From Ruoffia tabacinasalis (lineage in GTDB: Bacteria > Bacillota > Bacilli > Lactobacillales > Aerococcaceae), in assembly GCF_042652985.1 (NCBI RefSeq), contig NZ_JBHSHQ010000012.1:1-37760 (forward strand): 37,760 nucleotides of DNA. The letters are read 5' to 3'. The notes under the pieces were generated by a model, which made no database searches, was not told the DNA's origin, and saw only the letters and a list, made by a program, of their open reading frames with translations. How positions within the stretch are numbered: the first letter of the stretch is position 1; each line of letters opens with the position of its first letter. The translations under genes and the position numbers were made by a program. This document shows positions 7,129-15,625 of this stretch, piece after piece.

Positions 7129-8535
7129 ATGAAAAATATTAAATTAATGGATGTAGTTAAAGCAGTACATGCGATTGACTACACCGCAGAAAATAGAGAC
7201 ATTGAAATTAATAACGTAGAATTCGATTCCCGCCAAATAACTTCTGGAAGCTTATTCGTTCCGCTAACTAGTGGAAAGACAGACGGCCATGAATATATCC
7301 AAAAAGCGATTGAGAATGGTGCTATCGCAACTTTTTGGTCTAAAGACCAAGCTGAGGCACCTTCGGAACAAATTGCCTGCATCTTTGTAGACGATACTTT
7401 AGAAGCGATGCAAGTCTTAGCGAAATACTACCGTGACATTCTAGATCCAATCGTGATTGGAATTACAGGAAGTAACGGAAAGACAACGACCAAAGATATG
7501 ACAGCCAACGCGCTCATGGCAAAATACCAAGTGCATAAAACTCAAGGGAACTATAATAATGAGATTGGTTTACCTTATACGTTACTGCAAATGCCAGAAA
7601 CAACTGAAGTTGTAGTGTGTGAAATGGGTATGAGTGGTTTCGGAGAAATTAAAGCTTTGAGTGAAATTGCCCAACCGGATATTGCAGTCATCACATTGAT
7701 TGGCGAAAGTCATTTAGAGTTCTTAGGATCACGTGCAGGAATTGCTCAAGCCAAATTAGAGATTTTATCTGGCTTAAAAGAATCTGGTTTATTTATTTAT
7801 CCAGGTGACGAGCCTTTAATACAAAGTGAGATGCCAGAATTAAATAAATCCATTGATACGCTAAGTATCGGCTTTGACGAGACCAGTGATGTTTATGCGA
7901 AAGAATTAATTGAAGAACAAAGTAAAACTTACTTTAAAACAAACTTAGACGAAAATGTTCTATGTATGATTCCGGTTATGGGAGCGTATAACGTATCAAA
8001 CGCCTTAATTGCTTTAAGTATTGCTAAAAGCATTAATGTTCCAATTGAACAAGCGATCTTCCAATTGTCTCAGTTTAAATTAACGGCGAACCGTTTAGAA
8101 TGGCTAGAGATGAAGAATGGCGCTCAACTATTAAATGACGCCTATAATGCGAGCCCAACATCGATGCGAGCAGTATTACAAGCTTATTCAACACTTCAAA
8201 CAAAAGAGAACGGTCGTAAAATTGCTGTCCTAGGAGATATTCGCGAATTAGGTCCTCACAGTGAACAATTCCACCGTGAGATTGCGAAAGATATTGATTC
8301 ACAAAATATCGATGTTGTTTACTTATTTGGCGAGCAAATGCAATATTTATACGAAGAATTAAAAGAAGTTTATGATGACACACATCTCATCTATGAACCA
8401 GAAAGCCATCAAAAACTCATTGAACAACTTGAGAATACGGTTACTTCTGATGATATGGTCTTAGTTAAGTCAAGTTTCGGTGTTGATTTATTAAAAGTTG
8501 TGACACACTTAACAAGTAAGGAAACGCAATCATAA
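7129..8535 (+). CDS. murF: UDP-N-acetylmuramoyl-tripeptide--D-alanyl-D-alanine ligase
   Basis: 468 residues, Mur ligase. It adds D-Ala-D-Ala to UDP-MurNAc-tripeptide using ATP, the last cytoplasmic step of pentapeptide synthesis. Three domains are visible: N-terminal substrate-binding part with EFDSRQITSGSLFVPL (about 30-45), central ATPase with P-loop GITGSNGKTTTKDM (about 112-125) and NYNNEIGLPYTLL plus CEMGMSGFGEI, and a C-terminal domain with LNDAYNASPTSM and AVLGDIRELG. Length is normal. RBS TAGGTG lies 6 nt before ATG. It directly follows ddl, which supplies its substrate. Confidence 0.97.
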   Translation: MKNIKLMDVVKAVHAIDYTAENRDIEINNVEFDSRQITSGSLFVPLTSGKTDGHEYIQKAIENGAIATFWSKDQAEAPSEQIACIFVDDTLEAMQVLAKYYRDILDPIVIGITGSNGKTTTKDMTANALMAKYQVHKTQGNYNNEIGLPYTLLQMPETTEVVVCEMGMSGFGEIKALSEIAQPDIAVITLIGESHLEFLGSRAGIAQAKLEILSGLKESGLFIYPGDEPLIQSEMPELNKSIDTLSIGFDETSDVYAKELIEEQSKTYFKTNLDENVLCMIPVMGAYNVSNALIALSIAKSINVPIEQAIFQLSQFKLTANRLEWLEMKNGAQLLNDAYNASPTSMRAVLQAYSTLQTKENGRKIAVLGDIRELGPHSEQFHREIAKDIDSQNIDVVYLFGEQMQYLYEELKEVYDDTHLIYEPESHQKLIEQLENTVTSDDMVLVKSSFGVDLLKVVTHLTSKETQS

Positions 8536-8604
8536 ACAAAATGGTTGTGACGTAAGGATTAACATGTTACACTAACAAAGGTTAAAGTGAAAATTTACAA
8601 AGCA

Positions 8605-8665
8605 TCGCCTAATGACACATGCCCATTTCTTGATACTGAGTTGTGTCTAGGCGTTTTTTCTTTTT
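8605..8665 (+). terminator. intrinsic terminator of murF
   Basis: Long hairpin: CGCCTA (8606-8611) pairs with TAGGCG (8648-8653) and GACACA (8614-8619) with TGTGTC, followed by a T-rich run TTTTTTCTTTTT. Confidence 0.8.
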
Positions 8666-8712
8666 AAACAAACATATAACAAACAGGCAAAACAGAAAGA
8701 GGTAATACCTTA

Positions 8713-10224
8713 GTGAAATTTAATGAATTTAATTTAAAACCCGAACTAATCCATACTTTAGATGATATGGGGTTCGAGGAACCAACACCTATTCAACAAC
8801 AAGCAATCCCACATGCACTAGAAGGACGCGACGTTATTGGTCAAGCTCAAACTGGTACTGGTAAAACAGCTGCATTTGGTCTTCCAATGTTGAATAAAAT
8901 CCACAATAACAATAAAGGAATTCAAGGAATTGTTATTGCACCAACTCGTGAACTTGCAATCCAAGTTCAAGAAGAAATTTTCCGCTTAGGAAAAGATGTT
9001 CGCGCACGCGTATTCACTGTATACGGTGGAACATCCATTCAAAAACAAATCGAACGTATCAAACGTAATCACCCACAAATCATTGTAGGAACACCAGGAC
9101 GTGTTCTAGATTTAATTAACCGTCGTGTCTTAAACTTAAAAGACATCGAGACAGTTATCTTAGACGAAGCAGATGAGATGTTAAACATGGGATTCATCGA
9201 TGATATTAAAGCGATTATCCAAAAAACTCCTGCAACACGTCAAACACTATTATTCTCAGCAACAATGCCACCCGCAATTAAAAAATTAGGTGAGCAATTC
9301 TTAACTGACGCGATTCACGTTAAGATTGAAGCGAAAGAAATGACAGCTGATTTAATTGAACAATACTTTGTTAAATTAAAAGACAACGAAAAATTCGATG
9401 TCTTAACCCGCTTTATGGATGTACAAAATCCAGAGCAAGCCATCATCTTCTGTCGTACGAAAAAACGTGTTGACGAAGTTGGACGCGGATTAACTTTACG
9501 TGGTTACAACTCAGAATTAATTCACGGAGACGTAACACAACAAAAACGTTCAAGCGTAATTAACGAATTCCGTCAAGGACGCGTTGAAATCTTAGTCGCG
9601 ACTGACGTTGCAGCCCGTGGTTTAGATATCTCTGGTGTGACACACGTTTATAACTATGATATTCCACAAGATCCAGAAAGTTATGTTCACCGTATCGGAC
9701 GTACAGGACGTGCTGGTAAAGATGGTATGTCATTATCATTCGTTACACACAATGAAATGTCTTACTTAAAAACAATCGAGAACTTAACTCGTAAACAAAT
9801 GAAACCATTAAGCCCGCCAACTTCAGAAGAAGTAGAGCACGGACAAGTTCAACAATTAGTTGACCAAATTAATGAGATTTTAGAATCGAATGAAGCGAAC
9901 AAACACCGCAACACTGCGAAAATGTTATTAGCTCATTACGAAGCAAATGATTTAGTTTCTGCTTTATTAAAAGAAGTTTTATCAGAAAATAACGATGTTG
10001 AAGTTGTTATTTCTCCACAAAGACCATTACCAAATGCTGGGGGACAGAAATCTAAAAACAACAAAAAATACAACAGACGCCGTAGTAACAACCGTAATGA
10101 CCGTGGTGGAAACAACCGTGGAAAACAAGGTTACAAAGGCAAACAAGGTAACAAAGGTAAACAACAAGGAAATAATTCTGATCGTAAAAGCAAAAACTTT
10201 AAAATCAAGTCCAAAAACGACTAA
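8713..10224 (+). CDS. cshA: DEAD-box ATP-dependent RNA helicase
   Basis: 503 residues, GTG start 10 nt after AAAGAGG. ATP-dependent RNA unwinding; in Firmicutes CshA takes part in RNA turnover with the degradosome, ribosome assembly and cold growth. All helicase motifs are present in order: Q motif PTPIQQQAIP, motif I AQTGTGKT, Ia PTRELA, Ib GTPGR, II DEAD, III SAT, IV IIFCRTKK, V ATDVAARGLD and VI HRIGRTGRAG. The C-terminal 70 residues are a basic, low-complexity tail rich in Asn, Gly, Arg and Lys with GNKGKQ-like repeats, typical of the RNA-binding tails of CshA. Single-gene unit between terminators. Confidence 0.95.
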   Translation: MKFNEFNLKPELIHTLDDMGFEEPTPIQQQAIPHALEGRDVIGQAQTGTGKTAAFGLPMLNKIHNNNKGIQGIVIAPTRELAIQVQEEIFRLGKDVRARVFTVYGGTSIQKQIERIKRNHPQIIVGTPGRVLDLINRRVLNLKDIETVILDEADEMLNMGFIDDIKAIIQKTPATRQTLLFSATMPPAIKKLGEQFLTDAIHVKIEAKEMTADLIEQYFVKLKDNEKFDVLTRFMDVQNPEQAIIFCRTKKRVDEVGRGLTLRGYNSELIHGDVTQQKRSSVINEFRQGRVEILVATDVAARGLDISGVTHVYNYDIPQDPESYVHRIGRTGRAGKDGMSLSFVTHNEMSYLKTIENLTRKQMKPLSPPTSEEVEHGQVQQLVDQINEILESNEANKHRNTAKMLLAHYEANDLVSALLKEVLSENNDVEVVISPQRPLPNAGGQKSKNNKKYNRRRSNNRNDRGGNNRGKQGYKGKQGNKGKQQGNNSDRKSKNFKIKSKND

Positions 10225-10273
10225 TTAGCACATTCTATGAAATGTTTGTTAAAAAAGCACCAAATTCATTTTA

Positions 10274-10308
10274 ACGGAATAAACTAAACACAGTTTATCC
10301 TTTTATTC
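10274..10308 (+). terminator. probable intrinsic terminator of cshA
   Basis: GGAATAAACT (10276-10285) and AGTTTATCC (10292-10300) pair with one bulged base, followed by TTTTATT. Confidence 0.6.
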
Positions 10309-10361
10309 AGCTTTTCTAATTTGGTAAAAGCTGACTTTTAACCAAAAAAATATATAAATAA

Positions 10362-10438
10362 AATAAGTAAAGCAATGGCGGAAGCTAACGCATTTTGCTG
10401 CAGAAGCCGTATGACACTATGTTCATACGGCTTTTAAT
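10362..10438 (+). ncRNA. candidate small RNA between cshA and acpS
   Basis: A possible promoter (CTGACT at 10331-10336, 16-bp spacer, TATAAA at 10353-10358) is followed by about 75 nt that contain one imperfect hairpin (GCAA..GCG / CGC..TTGC, 10372-10398) and end in the 11-bp hairpin at 10404-10433. No ORF with an RBS lies in it. It may instead be the untranslated leader of acpS, with the hairpin as an attenuator. Confidence 0.3.
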
Positions 10439-10440
10439 GT
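10404..10440 (+). terminator. strong hairpin upstream of acpS
   Basis: Arms AAGCCGTATGA (10404-10414) and TCATACGGCTT (10423-10433), followed by a short T-run (CTTTTAATG). It ends whatever is transcribed from 10308 onward; acpS begins 41 bp later. Confidence 0.7.
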
Positions 10441-10480
10441 ATAATGAGATAAATATATAAATTCCAAAGGGAGAGCTAGA

Positions 10481-10891
10481 ATGCAATTAGGGACAGATAT
10501 AATAGAAATTGAGCGCATTGTAGAAGCTTCGGTGCGACAACCCCGTTTTGCGGCAAAGATTCTGACCGAACTTGAGTTAGAAATCTACAATAATTATTCG
10601 CAAGTCAGGCAAGCCAGCTTTTTAGCGGGGCGATTCAGTGCCAAAGAAGCCTATGGAAAAGCGTTAGGAACAGGCGTAGGGAGTAAATTAAAGTTCACCG
10701 ATATCACGATTTTACCTGATGAACGAGGTGTGCCGGTGATTACGAACGCACCCTTTACTCACCCAGAAGCGAAAGTTTCCATAAGTCATTCACGCTTTCA
10801 TGCGACAGCAACCGTGATTGTTGAATTGGATGATCATGTATTAAGAGACAGATTAAAAGAGTATTTTGTTAACAAGAAGGAGATAAATTAA
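10481..10891 (+). CDS. acpS: holo-[acyl-carrier-protein] synthase
   Basis: 136 residues; the family is usually 115-130. It transfers 4'-phosphopantetheine from CoA to the Ser of acyl carrier protein, activating fatty-acid synthesis. Landmarks: N-terminal LGTDIIEIERI with the Mg-binding Asp, the central signature FLAGRFSAKEAYGKALGTG with its Glu-Ala motif, and VSISHS near the C-terminus. RBS GGGAGAG precedes ATG by 5-6 nt. Its TAA overlaps the ATG of alr by one base (TAATG), so the two are translationally coupled, an order common in Firmicutes. Confidence 0.95.
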   Translation: MQLGTDIIEIERIVEASVRQPRFAAKILTELELEIYNNYSQVRQASFLAGRFSAKEAYGKALGTGVGSKLKFTDITILPDERGVPVITNAPFTHPEAKVSISHSRFHATATVIVELDDHVLRDRLKEYFVNKKEIN

Positions 10892-12045
10892 TGATAGATT
10901 ATAGCGACCATAGACCCACACAAGCGATTGTTGATTTAACTGCAATCCGCCACAATATTCAATTGGTTGAAAGTCAGTTAAATGACGGCCAACAGATTTA
11001 TGCCACTGTCAAAGCCAACGGTTACGGACACGGAGCTGTGCCAATAGCTCGCGCAGCACTTCAAGCTGGCGCAACTGGTTTAGCTGTTGCGACGGTTGAT
11101 GAAGGAATTGAACTACGTAGCCACGGCTTCTCGCAAGTGCCCATTCTTATCTTAGGCTTGACAGATCCGCGTGGTATCGCTGAAATTTTACACTATAATT
11201 TAACCATTACAATTAGCCATTTAGATTTTTTCAAATTGGCGTATGAACAATTAGAAGAGACAAACCAATTAGGTTTATTTAATCTATCTAAATTAACGTT
11301 CCATCTGGCTTTAGATACAGGTATGGGGCGTATTGGCCTGCGTTCTGTTGAAGAAATCGAAGCGTTTAAAGCAGGCATTAAAGCCTATCCTTGGACAAAT
11401 TGGGAAGGTGTCTTTACTCACTTCTCAACAGCTGGTGGTGGACCAGAGGAATATATTGAAGAGCAATATAATAAGTGGGTAGAATTAACTGAAGCTATTC
11501 CTGAAGAAGTTAAAGTGCGTCATATTGCCAACTCAGGTATGGGAATGTGGCATTTAGATTACCCAACTGATATTGTGCGTTTAGGGATTGCGATGTACGG
11601 AATCGACCCTAAAGATGATTTTGATAACCCAATCACTAAAGAATTGCGCCCAGCTTTACAATTAGTGTCAGAATTAATCTATGTGAAGAAAGTAGAGAAA
11701 GGCTCTAAAGTAAGCTATGGCGCTACGTATGAAGCAAGTGAAGATGAGTGGATTGGAACAATTCCAATTGGTTATGCGGATGGTTGGTTACGTCACTATA
11801 AAGGGATTTCTTTAAATGTTGACGGCCATGCTTGCCCAATTGTTGGGACAATTAATATGGATCAATTAATGATTCGCTTACCACGTGAATATCCTATTGG
11901 AACAAACGTTACTTTGATCGGAACGGATTATAAAGGGACAAACCATGCGTCAACAATCGCAAAAGAAGTTGGAACGATTGGTTATGAAATCCTAACGTCT
12001 ATCGGTCCTCGAGTGACAAGAGTTTATTTAGACGATTCTTATTAA
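10891..12045 (+). CDS. alr: alanine racemase
   Basis: 384 residues, PLP-dependent. It interconverts L-Ala and D-Ala in the cytoplasm and so feeds Ddl, encoded earlier in the window. The N-terminal TIM-barrel has the PLP lysine in YATVKANGYGHG (K41). The Tyr in VSYGATY is the expected opposite catalytic base, contributed across the dimer. The C-terminal beta domain carries CPIVGTINMDQLM. Length is normal. The RBS AAGGAG lies inside the end of acpS and the genes overlap by one base. Confidence 0.96.
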   Translation: MIDYSDHRPTQAIVDLTAIRHNIQLVESQLNDGQQIYATVKANGYGHGAVPIARAALQAGATGLAVATVDEGIELRSHGFSQVPILILGLTDPRGIAEILHYNLTITISHLDFFKLAYEQLEETNQLGLFNLSKLTFHLALDTGMGRIGLRSVEEIEAFKAGIKAYPWTNWEGVFTHFSTAGGGPEEYIEEQYNKWVELTEAIPEEVKVRHIANSGMGMWHLDYPTDIVRLGIAMYGIDPKDDFDNPITKELRPALQLVSELIYVKKVEKGSKVSYGATYEASEDEWIGTIPIGYADGWLRHYKGISLNVDGHACPIVGTINMDQLMIRLPREYPIGTNVTLIGTDYKGTNHASTIAKEVGTIGYEILTSIGPRVTRVYLDDSY

Positions 12046-12066
12046 AATTTTCTAGGAGGCAAAATT

Positions 12067-12699
12067 ATGTTAAAAGTAGCAAAATTAGTTGTCGGTCAAA
12101 TTCAGGAAAATACGTATGTCGTCTATAATGAAGACAACAAAGCATTGGTTATTGATCCAGGTGATGATGCAGACCGTATTATCGCTTGGATAAAGGAAAA
12201 TGGTTGGGAGCCCGAAGCGATTCTGATTACTCATACACATTTTGACCATGTCTTAGCAGTGGATTCAGTGCGTGACGAATTCGGTATTGAAGTATATGTC
12301 CATGAAATTGAATCGGAGACATTCCAAACTCCGAACCGTAATATGCAACCAAGTACAGTTGTAGTGAACCGTCCAGCGGATCATTTATGGACTGAACTTG
12401 GAGAACATACAGTCGGATCATTTACCTTTGACATTGCGTTGATTCCAGGTCATAGTCCCGGACATGTCGTGTACACATTCAAAGAAGATGGCTTTGTGAT
12501 TTGTGGCGACACTGTATTTAACGGCTCGATTGGTCGAACAGATACACCTGGTGGCGATTTACAAACGTTATTAGTTGGAATTGCCCGTGATATCTTAACT
12601 TTACCTGGAGACTTTGTCTTATTCCCAGGACATGGCGGACCAACGACGGTATCACAAGAAATTCAATCGAATCCTTTCTTACAAGGCTTTAAAGCTTAG
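12067..12699 (+). CDS. metallo-beta-lactamase-fold hydrolase, YqgX/glyoxalase II-like
   Basis: 210 residues. The Zn-binding signature THTHFDHV (HxHxDH, about residues 56-63) is followed by PGHSPGHV, CGDTVF and FPGHG, all the metal-ligand motifs of the glyoxalase II-like branch. Close relatives are annotated as hydroxyacylglutathione hydrolase-like (YqgX), but the substrate in bacteria without glutathione, or with bacillithiol or other thiols, is uncertain. Start ATG follows TAGGAGG by 7 nt. It sits 21 bp after alr and is probably the last gene of acpS-alr-this gene, ended by the terminator at 12721. Confidence 0.88.
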   Translation: MLKVAKLVVGQIQENTYVVYNEDNKALVIDPGDDADRIIAWIKENGWEPEAILITHTHFDHVLAVDSVRDEFGIEVYVHEIESETFQTPNRNMQPSTVVVNRPADHLWTELGEHTVGSFTFDIALIPGHSPGHVVYTFKEDGFVICGDTVFNGSIGRTDTPGGDLQTLLVGIARDILTLPGDFVLFPGHGGPTTVSQEIQSNPFLQGFKA

Positions 12700-12720
12700 A
12701 AAAATTAAATAAGAGCAAGC

Positions 12721-12765
12721 AAAAAGTGTCCAGAGATCCTTGAAGATCTTTGGACACTTTTAATT
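12721..12765. terminator. bidirectional terminator
   Basis: Arms AAAAGTGTCCA (12722-12732) and TGGACACTTTT (12751-12761) with a further AGATC/GATCT stem. It has T-runs on both strands and so can end the acpS-alr operon and also stop minus-strand transcription coming through the repeat array from cbpA. Confidence 0.85.
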
Positions 12766-12791
12766 TGTGCTGGGTGAATGGATGGGAGTGG

Positions 12792-13001
12792 AACTAGAGC
12801 CAAACGGGTGATCCATTTGTCTTGAGTTGACGCAACTAGAGCCGAATGGCGAATCCATTTGTCTTGAGTTGGCGCAACTAGAGCCGAATGGGTGATTCAT
12901 TCGTCTTGAGTTACCGCAACTAGAGCCGAACGGCAAACTCATTTGTCTTGAGTTAGCGCAACTAGAGCCGAACGGCAAACTCATTTGACTTGAGTTTGCG
13001 A
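12792..13001. repeat. array 1 of a 42-bp palindromic repeat, five tandem units
   Basis: Five head-to-tail units begin at 12792, 12834, 12876, 12918 and 12960 with an exact 42-bp period. Each unit is an imperfect inverted repeat: left arm AACTAGAGCCRAA, a loop of about 12 bp, right arm TTTGTCTTGAGTT. The arms are the most conserved part; the loop varies. The array lies between a bidirectional terminator and the 3' end of cbpA. A further half-related stretch (ATCTAACTCAAG) ends near 13036. The same unit recurs at 23982 and 27217. There are no cas genes and no unique spacers. Confidence 0.9.
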
Positions 13002-13059
13002 AAAACGTGCCCAACAGCACAGCCATCTAACTCAAGCGCTCTCTCAAATTTTCACTATC

Positions 13060-13692
13060 CTACAACGTAACCACATTGACATCGTATTTGCGGCGAGTCA
13101 AGTCATTAACTAGTGCACGGACTGACGATACATCCAAGTACTCTGGTAGCGTTACCATTAAGTAAGTGGACGTATCATAGGACGTTTTCTCAAAGGTAAC
13201 GGCAGATTGAATATCTGCCTTACGATTCACAAGTCGAGCTAATTTGTTCAGCTCGCCTTTTTCCCCACGTGTTTGAATAGCAAGAACGTAACCTGACTTG
13301 TCTGCGACCCAAGCTTGAGCTAAGTAATTAATCATAACATCGTGTTGGATGACTCCCGTAAAGACATTTTCCTTGTCCAATACAGCAATAAAAGGTAAAT
13401 CACGAATCGCAAAAATTAATTGGTAAAAGGTATCATTCTCGTGAACAACTCGCGTCGTGTTTTTAAGAAATTGAGTCACTTTTACTTGCGCAAGATCAGC
13501 ATCTGGGTGATGAAATTTGTATTTATAAATATGATAACGGTAAATATTACCGCGGTATAATGTATTTGTAGCATCGACGACCGGCGCATTTCTTAAAGAA
13601 TGCTGCTCTAAAATTTCGATCGCGTCGAGACAATTCATTGTTTCATTAATCGTCACAATATTGTCTTTATGATGCACGAGGTTTTTTATCAT
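13060..13692 (-). CDS. cbpA: CBS-ACT domain protein, CbpA-like c-di-AMP receptor
   Basis: 210 residues. Two CBS motifs fill about 1-125 (NIVTINETMNCLDAIEIL; TTRVVHENDTFYQLIFAI; FTGVIQHDVM) and an ACT-like domain the remainder (YVLAIQTRGEKGELNKLARL; TYLMVTLPEYLDV). CBS plus ACT at this length is the layout of the Listeria c-di-AMP-binding protein CbpA; its target is not well defined. Start: a longer frame exists to 13767, but the ATG at 13690-13692 lies 9 nt after AAGGAG, so the shorter form is used. Transcribed alone on the minus strand, opposite to its neighbours. Potassium transporters of the Ktr type, encoded later in the window, are another known c-di-AMP target group. Confidence 0.75.
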   Translation of the reverse strand: MIKNLVHHKDNIVTINETMNCLDAIEILEQHSLRNAPVVDATNTLYRGNIYRYHIYKYKFHHPDADLAQVKVTQFLKNTTRVVHENDTFYQLIFAIRDLPFIAVLDKENVFTGVIQHDVMINYLAQAWVADKSGYVLAIQTRGEKGELNKLARLVNRKADIQSAVTFEKTSYDTSTYLMVTLPEYLDVSSVRALVNDLTRRKYDVNVVTL

Positions 13693-14011
13693 AAAGCGAA
13701 ACTCCTTGTAGTAAAATAAACTGTATTTTGATAGATTCATATTAGCAAAATGCGATTCAGAATGCAAAGGTTTTCTAATTGTTTTTTAATATTAAATTAA
13801 TGTTAAATCTGTGTTTCTCATTAGCACAACATATAATTGTAACATATATGAATAAAATTATCTAGTTTTTATTAGAATTATTATGCAATAGAAATATGTT
13901 AAAAACTATTCATATTTCATTCAGGAAGAAATAGAAAAGAACGCTGATTTTACAAGAAGATGAAGGTTAAACTTGATAAAAATTGCTTACATAAAAAAAG
14001 AGAGGAAAGAC

Positions 14012-14068
14012 ATGATTAATTCATCTTTTATTTCTTGCAATTTGTTCGTTTTTTTCTTATATTTATAA
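14012..14068 (+). CDS. possible 18-residue leader peptide
   Basis: ATG at 14012 is preceded by GAGAGGAAAG and opens an 18-codon frame, MINSSFISCNLFVFFLYL, ending at TAA 40 bp before the next gene. The peptide is hydrophobic. It could be a leader peptide or chance. The rest of the divergent gap 13693-14107 is AT-rich and shows no riboswitch-like structure, specifically no Mg (M-box) leader. Confidence 0.25.
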   Translation: MINSSFISCNLFVFFLYL

Positions 14069-14107
14069 GTAAAGAAAAAAATTGAATTATTAAAAGGAGA
14101 GAAAATA

Positions 14108-15517
14108 ATGGGTTCCTCGGGGTCCTTGTGGACACAAGTCATAGTAATTATAGTCTTGACGGCAATTAACGCGTTTTTCGCAGCAAGTGAAATTGCCTTC
14201 GTATCAGTCAACCAGTCAAAAATGAAAGCATTAGCAGAAGAAGGTAATAAGAAAGCTCAAAGGGTTTTGGAATTATTAGAGAATTCTGATGATTTCTTAG
14301 CAACTATTCAAGTTGCGATCACTTTAGCAGGATTCTTATCCAGTGCCTCTGCAGCGACTTCATTTGCTGACAGATTCTCAGCTTTGCTACCGACATTTCC
14401 TGGAGCAGCAACAGTTGCGATTGTTGTCGTTACGTTAATTTTGTCATATATTACTTTAGTGTTCGGTGAATTGTTTCCAAAACAAGTGGCATTACAAATG
14501 CCAGAAAAAATCGCCATGGGTACAAGTGGTATTATTGGAACGATTCAGAAAATTTTCCGTCCCTTTATTGCACTATTATCAGCTTCAACTGGATTATTAC
14601 AGCGACTAACACCTCTTGATTTCTCAGAGAATGATGAAAAATTCACTCGTGATGAGATGAAAGTGTTAATGGCTGAAAGCCGAAAAGAAGGTTCTATTGA
14701 TTTAGCTGAATTTTCAATGCTTCAAGGTGTCCTATCTTTAGATGATAAGATGGCTAGAGAAATCATGGTGCCGCGTACGGATACAATCATGGTTGATATT
14801 GAAGATGACTACGATGAGAATATTGAAGCGTTGCTAGGTACACCTTACTCACGAATTCCTATCTATGAAGGTGAAAAAGATAATGTTGTGGGTGTTGTTC
14901 ATATGAAGAATTTATTGAAACACGCACGATCAGTTGGTTTTGATAATATTGATATTCTTGATATATCAAGTGAGCCACTATTTGTACCATCCACAGTCTT
15001 TGTTGATGATTTATTAGTTGAATTCCGACGTGAAGAAACTCACTTGGCTATACTGCGAGATGAGTATGGTGGGGTTGAAGGGATTGTTACATTAGAAGAC
15101 GTGTTAGAAGAGATTGTTGGGGATATCGAAGATGAGACAGATATTTCAACAGCTGGTGACATACGTAAAATCGATGATAACAATTATTACGTGAATGGTA
15201 TTTTACCAATTGATAAATTTAATCAGTATTTTGATGTTGAATTAGAAAATGATGAAGTAGATACAATTGCTGGTCTGATTATTTATCATCTAGGCTATGT
15301 GCCAGACGATGACGAGCGAATTGTTCTAAGAGCAAGTGATTATGTGATTACGACAAGCCATATTGATAACGGTCGAATTCGTGGAATTCACGTGGAATAT
15401 GATGACGATCACAAAATTTCGAGTGATTATAACTTATACCATGACGTCACTGCAGATGCGAGTGATATAACAGTAGAAGAATTATTGGACTTAGACTCTG
15501 TAGAGAGTGACCAATAA
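14108..15517 (+). CDS. CNNM/CorC (hemolysin C-like) membrane protein with CBS pair
   Basis: 469 residues. The N-terminal DUF21 membrane domain has about four hydrophobic segments (WTQVIVIIVLTAINAFFAAS; FLATIQVAITLAGFL; VAIVVVTLILSYITLVFGEL). It is followed by a CBS pair (about 215-345, with EIMVPRTDTIMV and DEYGGVEGIVTLEDVLEEIVG) and a C-terminal CorC/HlyC domain (about 360-445). Relatives, including S. aureus MpfA and B. subtilis YhdP/YugS, act in magnesium efflux or tolerance; hemolysin is an old name. Start has AAAAGGAGAG before ATG. Single-gene unit ended by a terminator. Transport substrate is inferred from the family. Confidence 0.9.
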   Translation: MGSSGSLWTQVIVIIVLTAINAFFAASEIAFVSVNQSKMKALAEEGNKKAQRVLELLENSDDFLATIQVAITLAGFLSSASAATSFADRFSALLPTFPGAATVAIVVVTLILSYITLVFGELFPKQVALQMPEKIAMGTSGIIGTIQKIFRPFIALLSASTGLLQRLTPLDFSENDEKFTRDEMKVLMAESRKEGSIDLAEFSMLQGVLSLDDKMAREIMVPRTDTIMVDIEDDYDENIEALLGTPYSRIPIYEGEKDNVVGVVHMKNLLKHARSVGFDNIDILDISSEPLFVPSTVFVDDLLVEFRREETHLAILRDEYGGVEGIVTLEDVLEEIVGDIEDETDISTAGDIRKIDDNNYYVNGILPIDKFNQYFDVELENDEVDTIAGLIIYHLGYVPDDDERIVLRASDYVITTSHIDNGRIRGIHVEYDDDHKISSDYNLYHDVTADASDITVEELLDLDSVESDQ

Positions 15518-15528
15518 TCAAGTATGTC

Positions 15529-15596
15529 TAACGAACTTTCGGTACTCTTTGAGTCGGCCAGCTAGGACTGATCAAGCGCCAAAGTTCGTTTTTTTC
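15529..15596 (+). terminator. intrinsic terminator of the CorC-like gene
   Basis: ACGAACTTT (15531-15539) pairs with AAAGTTCGT (15581-15589), followed by seven T. The long enclosed part can form an inner stem (GAGTC..GACT). Confidence 0.75.
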
Positions 15597-15625
15597 TGGA
15601 GAATATTGAATAGAGGAGTAATAAC

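Noticed and set aside
8075..8383. 102-codon minus-strand ORF
   Set aside because: Antisense shadow of murF, with no RBS and low-complexity composition.
12792..13001. CRISPR array
   Set aside because: Units are contiguous and similar over their whole length, with no unique spacers, and no cas gene is present.
12760..13026. 88-codon minus-strand ORF with repeated NSRQM..PFGSSC units
   Set aside because: It is the 42-bp repeat array read in one frame (42 is divisible by three). There is no RBS, and conservation follows the palindrome arms, not codons.
13693..14107. Magnesium (M-box) riboswitch before the CorC-like gene
   Set aside because: None of the conserved M-box blocks could be found; the gap is AT-rich and largely unstructured.
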